Below, piece after piece: positions 6,068-6,998 of a stretch of DNA of 6,998 nt. Location of the stretch: the NCBI GenBank assembly GCA_013202615.1, contig JABMRL010000093.1, forward strand, positions 1-6,998. Direction: 5' to 3'. The notes under the pieces are model-generated. The model had not been told where the DNA came from. It ran no database searches and saw only the letters and a list, made by a program, of their open reading frames with translations. Within the stretch, counting starts at the first letter, position 1, and the number at the start of each line of letters is the position of its first letter. This stretch comes from Dehalococcoidia bacterium (GTDB lineage Bacteria; Chloroflexota; Dehalococcoidia; Dehalococcoidales; RBG-16-60-22). The position numbers and the translations under genes are program-made.

Positions 6068-6853
6068 TCAGACCAGCCCGTCATCCTTTAACCGGCCAAC
6101 CAGACAGTCCACCTGACTTTCTAAATCTCCCTGAAATATCTCACCCCTGCGGTCCTGCTGGGGAGAGAATATCCTGATGACCCTGGTGAAAGAGCCAGCC
6201 ATACCGACCTTGCCCGGGTCAATGTTTAACTCTTTGACTCCCCATACCGCTATACTGGCGCTTTTCGAGCGGGCAATGCCGCGCAGCGAGGGAAGACGCG
6301 GCGTGTTAATCTCTTTGACTACGGTGATAACGGCAGGAAGAGGGCTTCCCATGATTTCATACCCGTCCTCGACCATGCGCCGGGCACGCATCTCGCCATC
6401 GGCTATCTCCTCTATCTGACTGACATAGGCGACAAACGGGAGGCAAAGCATCTCGGCGAGCTGCGGGCCCACCTGCCCGGTATCACCGTCCAGTGTCTGC
6501 CGACCGCAGATGACGAGGTCATACGGCTCCAGCTTGCGGAGTGCCATCGATAGCGTGCGGGAGGTCGCCCAGGTATCGGCACCGGCGAACGCCGGGTCGC
6601 TCAACAGAATCCCCTCGTCAACACCGAGGGAGACGGCTTCTTTCAGGGCGGCTTCCGTCTGAGGGGGGCCCATACTGATGACGGTTACCTTGCCGCCAAA
6701 CCTCTCTCTCAGCCGGACGCCCTCCTCAATAGCGTAGGTATCAAAGGGATTGATGATGTTCTCGATGCCCTCGCGGATGAGGGTATTGGTCTCGGGGTCG
6801 ATTTTTACCTGCGTGGTACCGGGCACCTGTTTCAGGCAGACGACGACGTTCAT
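6068..6853 (-). CDS. etfB: Electron transfer flavoprotein beta subunit, FixA/bifurcating-type motif
   Basis: The small ETF subunit of 261 residues. CLKQVPGT (6-13) and [10 protein letters not shown] (35-44) are the family N-terminal motifs. [21 protein letters not shown] (60-80) is typical of the nucleotide-binding fold. [14 protein letters not shown] (117-130) is the nucleotide-site loop, and [14 protein letters not shown] (185-198) is the beta signature region. The loop is of the DGDTxQVGP type seen in FixA and flavin-bifurcating EtfB proteins, where a second FAD binds, rather than the DDDxNQTGQ type of mitochondrial-like ETF that binds AMP. This assignment comes from recalled family motifs. 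Its ATG overlaps the acyl-CoA dehydrogenase stop by four bases (ATGA), so the two genes are translationally coupled and the dehydrogenase is the probable electron partner. Confidence 0.95.
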   Translation of the reverse strand: MNVVVCLKQVPGTTQVKIDPETNTLIREGIENIINPFDTYAIEEGVRLRERFGGKVTVISMGPPQTEAALKEAVSLGVDEGILLSDPAFAGADTWATSRTLSMALRKLEPYDLVICGRQTLDGDTGQVGPQLAEMLCLPFVAYVSQIEEIADGEMRARRMVEDGYEIMGSPLPAVITVVKEINTPRLPSLRGIARSKSASIAVWGVKELNIDPGKVGMAGSFTRVIRIFSPQQDRRGEIFQGDLESQVDCLVGRLKDDGLV

Positions 6854-6998
6854 TCCGTCTTTGCCTTCCGCTTTCTCAATTCAACGGCAATAGCGTTGCG
6901 CAGGATTTGGTTGGCGCCTTCGTATATCTGGGTGATTTTGGCGTCCCGCATCATCTTCTCGACCGGATAATCCTTCATGTAGCCGGTACCTCCACAGA
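6850..6998 (-). CDS. Acyl-CoA dehydrogenase, C-terminal fragment (cut by window edge)
   Basis: The last 48 codons and stop of an acyl-CoA dehydrogenase; the rest lies right of the window. The visible protein reads [19 protein letters not shown] (2-20), then [17 protein letters not shown] (21-37) and a basic tail. This is the conserved end of the C-terminal helical domain. Glu26 in IYEGA aligns with the catalytic base of short- and medium-chain dehydrogenases (the Glu of IYEGT). The residue two positions after it is alanine instead of the usual threonine. The TGA stop shares bases with the etfB ATG. Such flavoenzymes oxidise, or in bifurcating Bcd complexes reduce, acyl-CoA at the alpha-beta position. 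Chain length and direction cannot be told from this piece. Confidence 0.93.
   Translation of the reverse strand, partial: CGGTGYMKDYPVEKMMRDAKITQIYEGANQILRNAIAVELRKRKAKTE

Noticed and set aside
1..6998. Mobile elements, CRISPR arrays, tRNA/rRNA genes or defence genes
   Set aside because: No transposase, integrase, long repeats, regularly spaced repeats or RNA-gene signatures were seen by reading. The window is filled by housekeeping and metabolic genes.

Overview
This window reads as an ordinary bacterial chromosome. It is densely coded, has a fairly high G+C content, uses Shine-Dalgarno starts and has gaps of 0-80 bases between genes. The gene set is DUF177 - four-cysteine L32 - FabD - FabG, next to acyl-CoA dehydrogenase - EtfB - EtfA, with an Ade-type adenine deaminase. 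Together with the style of the L32 protein (MGAQPKRKISK start), this suggests an anaerobic bacterium, perhaps a sediment or groundwater Chloroflexota of the Dehalococcoidia kind. That placement rests on recalled protein flavour and gene order, not on a search. Clostridia-like or Desulfobacterota-like lineages remain possible.

Layout. On the plus strand, 1-1161 is the C-terminal two thirds of adenine deaminase, cut by the left window edge. It is followed after 18 bases by a predicted phosphoribosyltransferase (1180-1902). Everything from 1915 to the right edge is on the minus strand and converges on this pair with only 12 bases between stop codons. Read in its own direction, the minus strand starts at the right edge with the tail of an acyl-CoA dehydrogenase. 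Then come etfB (ATGA overlap), etfA and a UbiE/MenG-like methyltransferase, forming one tight unit. An 80-base gap (4374-4453) holds a good sigma-70-like promoter whose -35/spacer region is an inverted repeat. Next come a DUF177 (YceD-like) gene, rpmF, fabD and fabG.

How the genes work together. The right-hand unit looks like acyl-CoA oxidation (or reduction), with the electron-transferring flavoprotein as redox partner. The EtfB carries the DGDTxQVGP-type motif of the FixA/bifurcating ETF group rather than the AMP-binding version of mitochondrial-type ETF. The methyltransferase may act on a quinone, but this is inferred. The middle unit couples a ribosomal protein with malonyl-CoA:ACP transacylation and 3-oxoacyl-ACP reduction in type II fatty-acid synthesis. 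It lacks the plsX, fabH, acpP and fabF genes that often share this cluster. The left pair suggests purine-base salvage.

No mobile element, RNA gene, CRISPR array or phage gene was seen, and no clear undescribed system. The points most worth a second look are the ETF subtype, the methyltransferase in the ETF unit, the palindromic promoter, the phosphoribosyltransferase beside adenine deaminase, and two start codons that are probably mis-called by ORF length alone.
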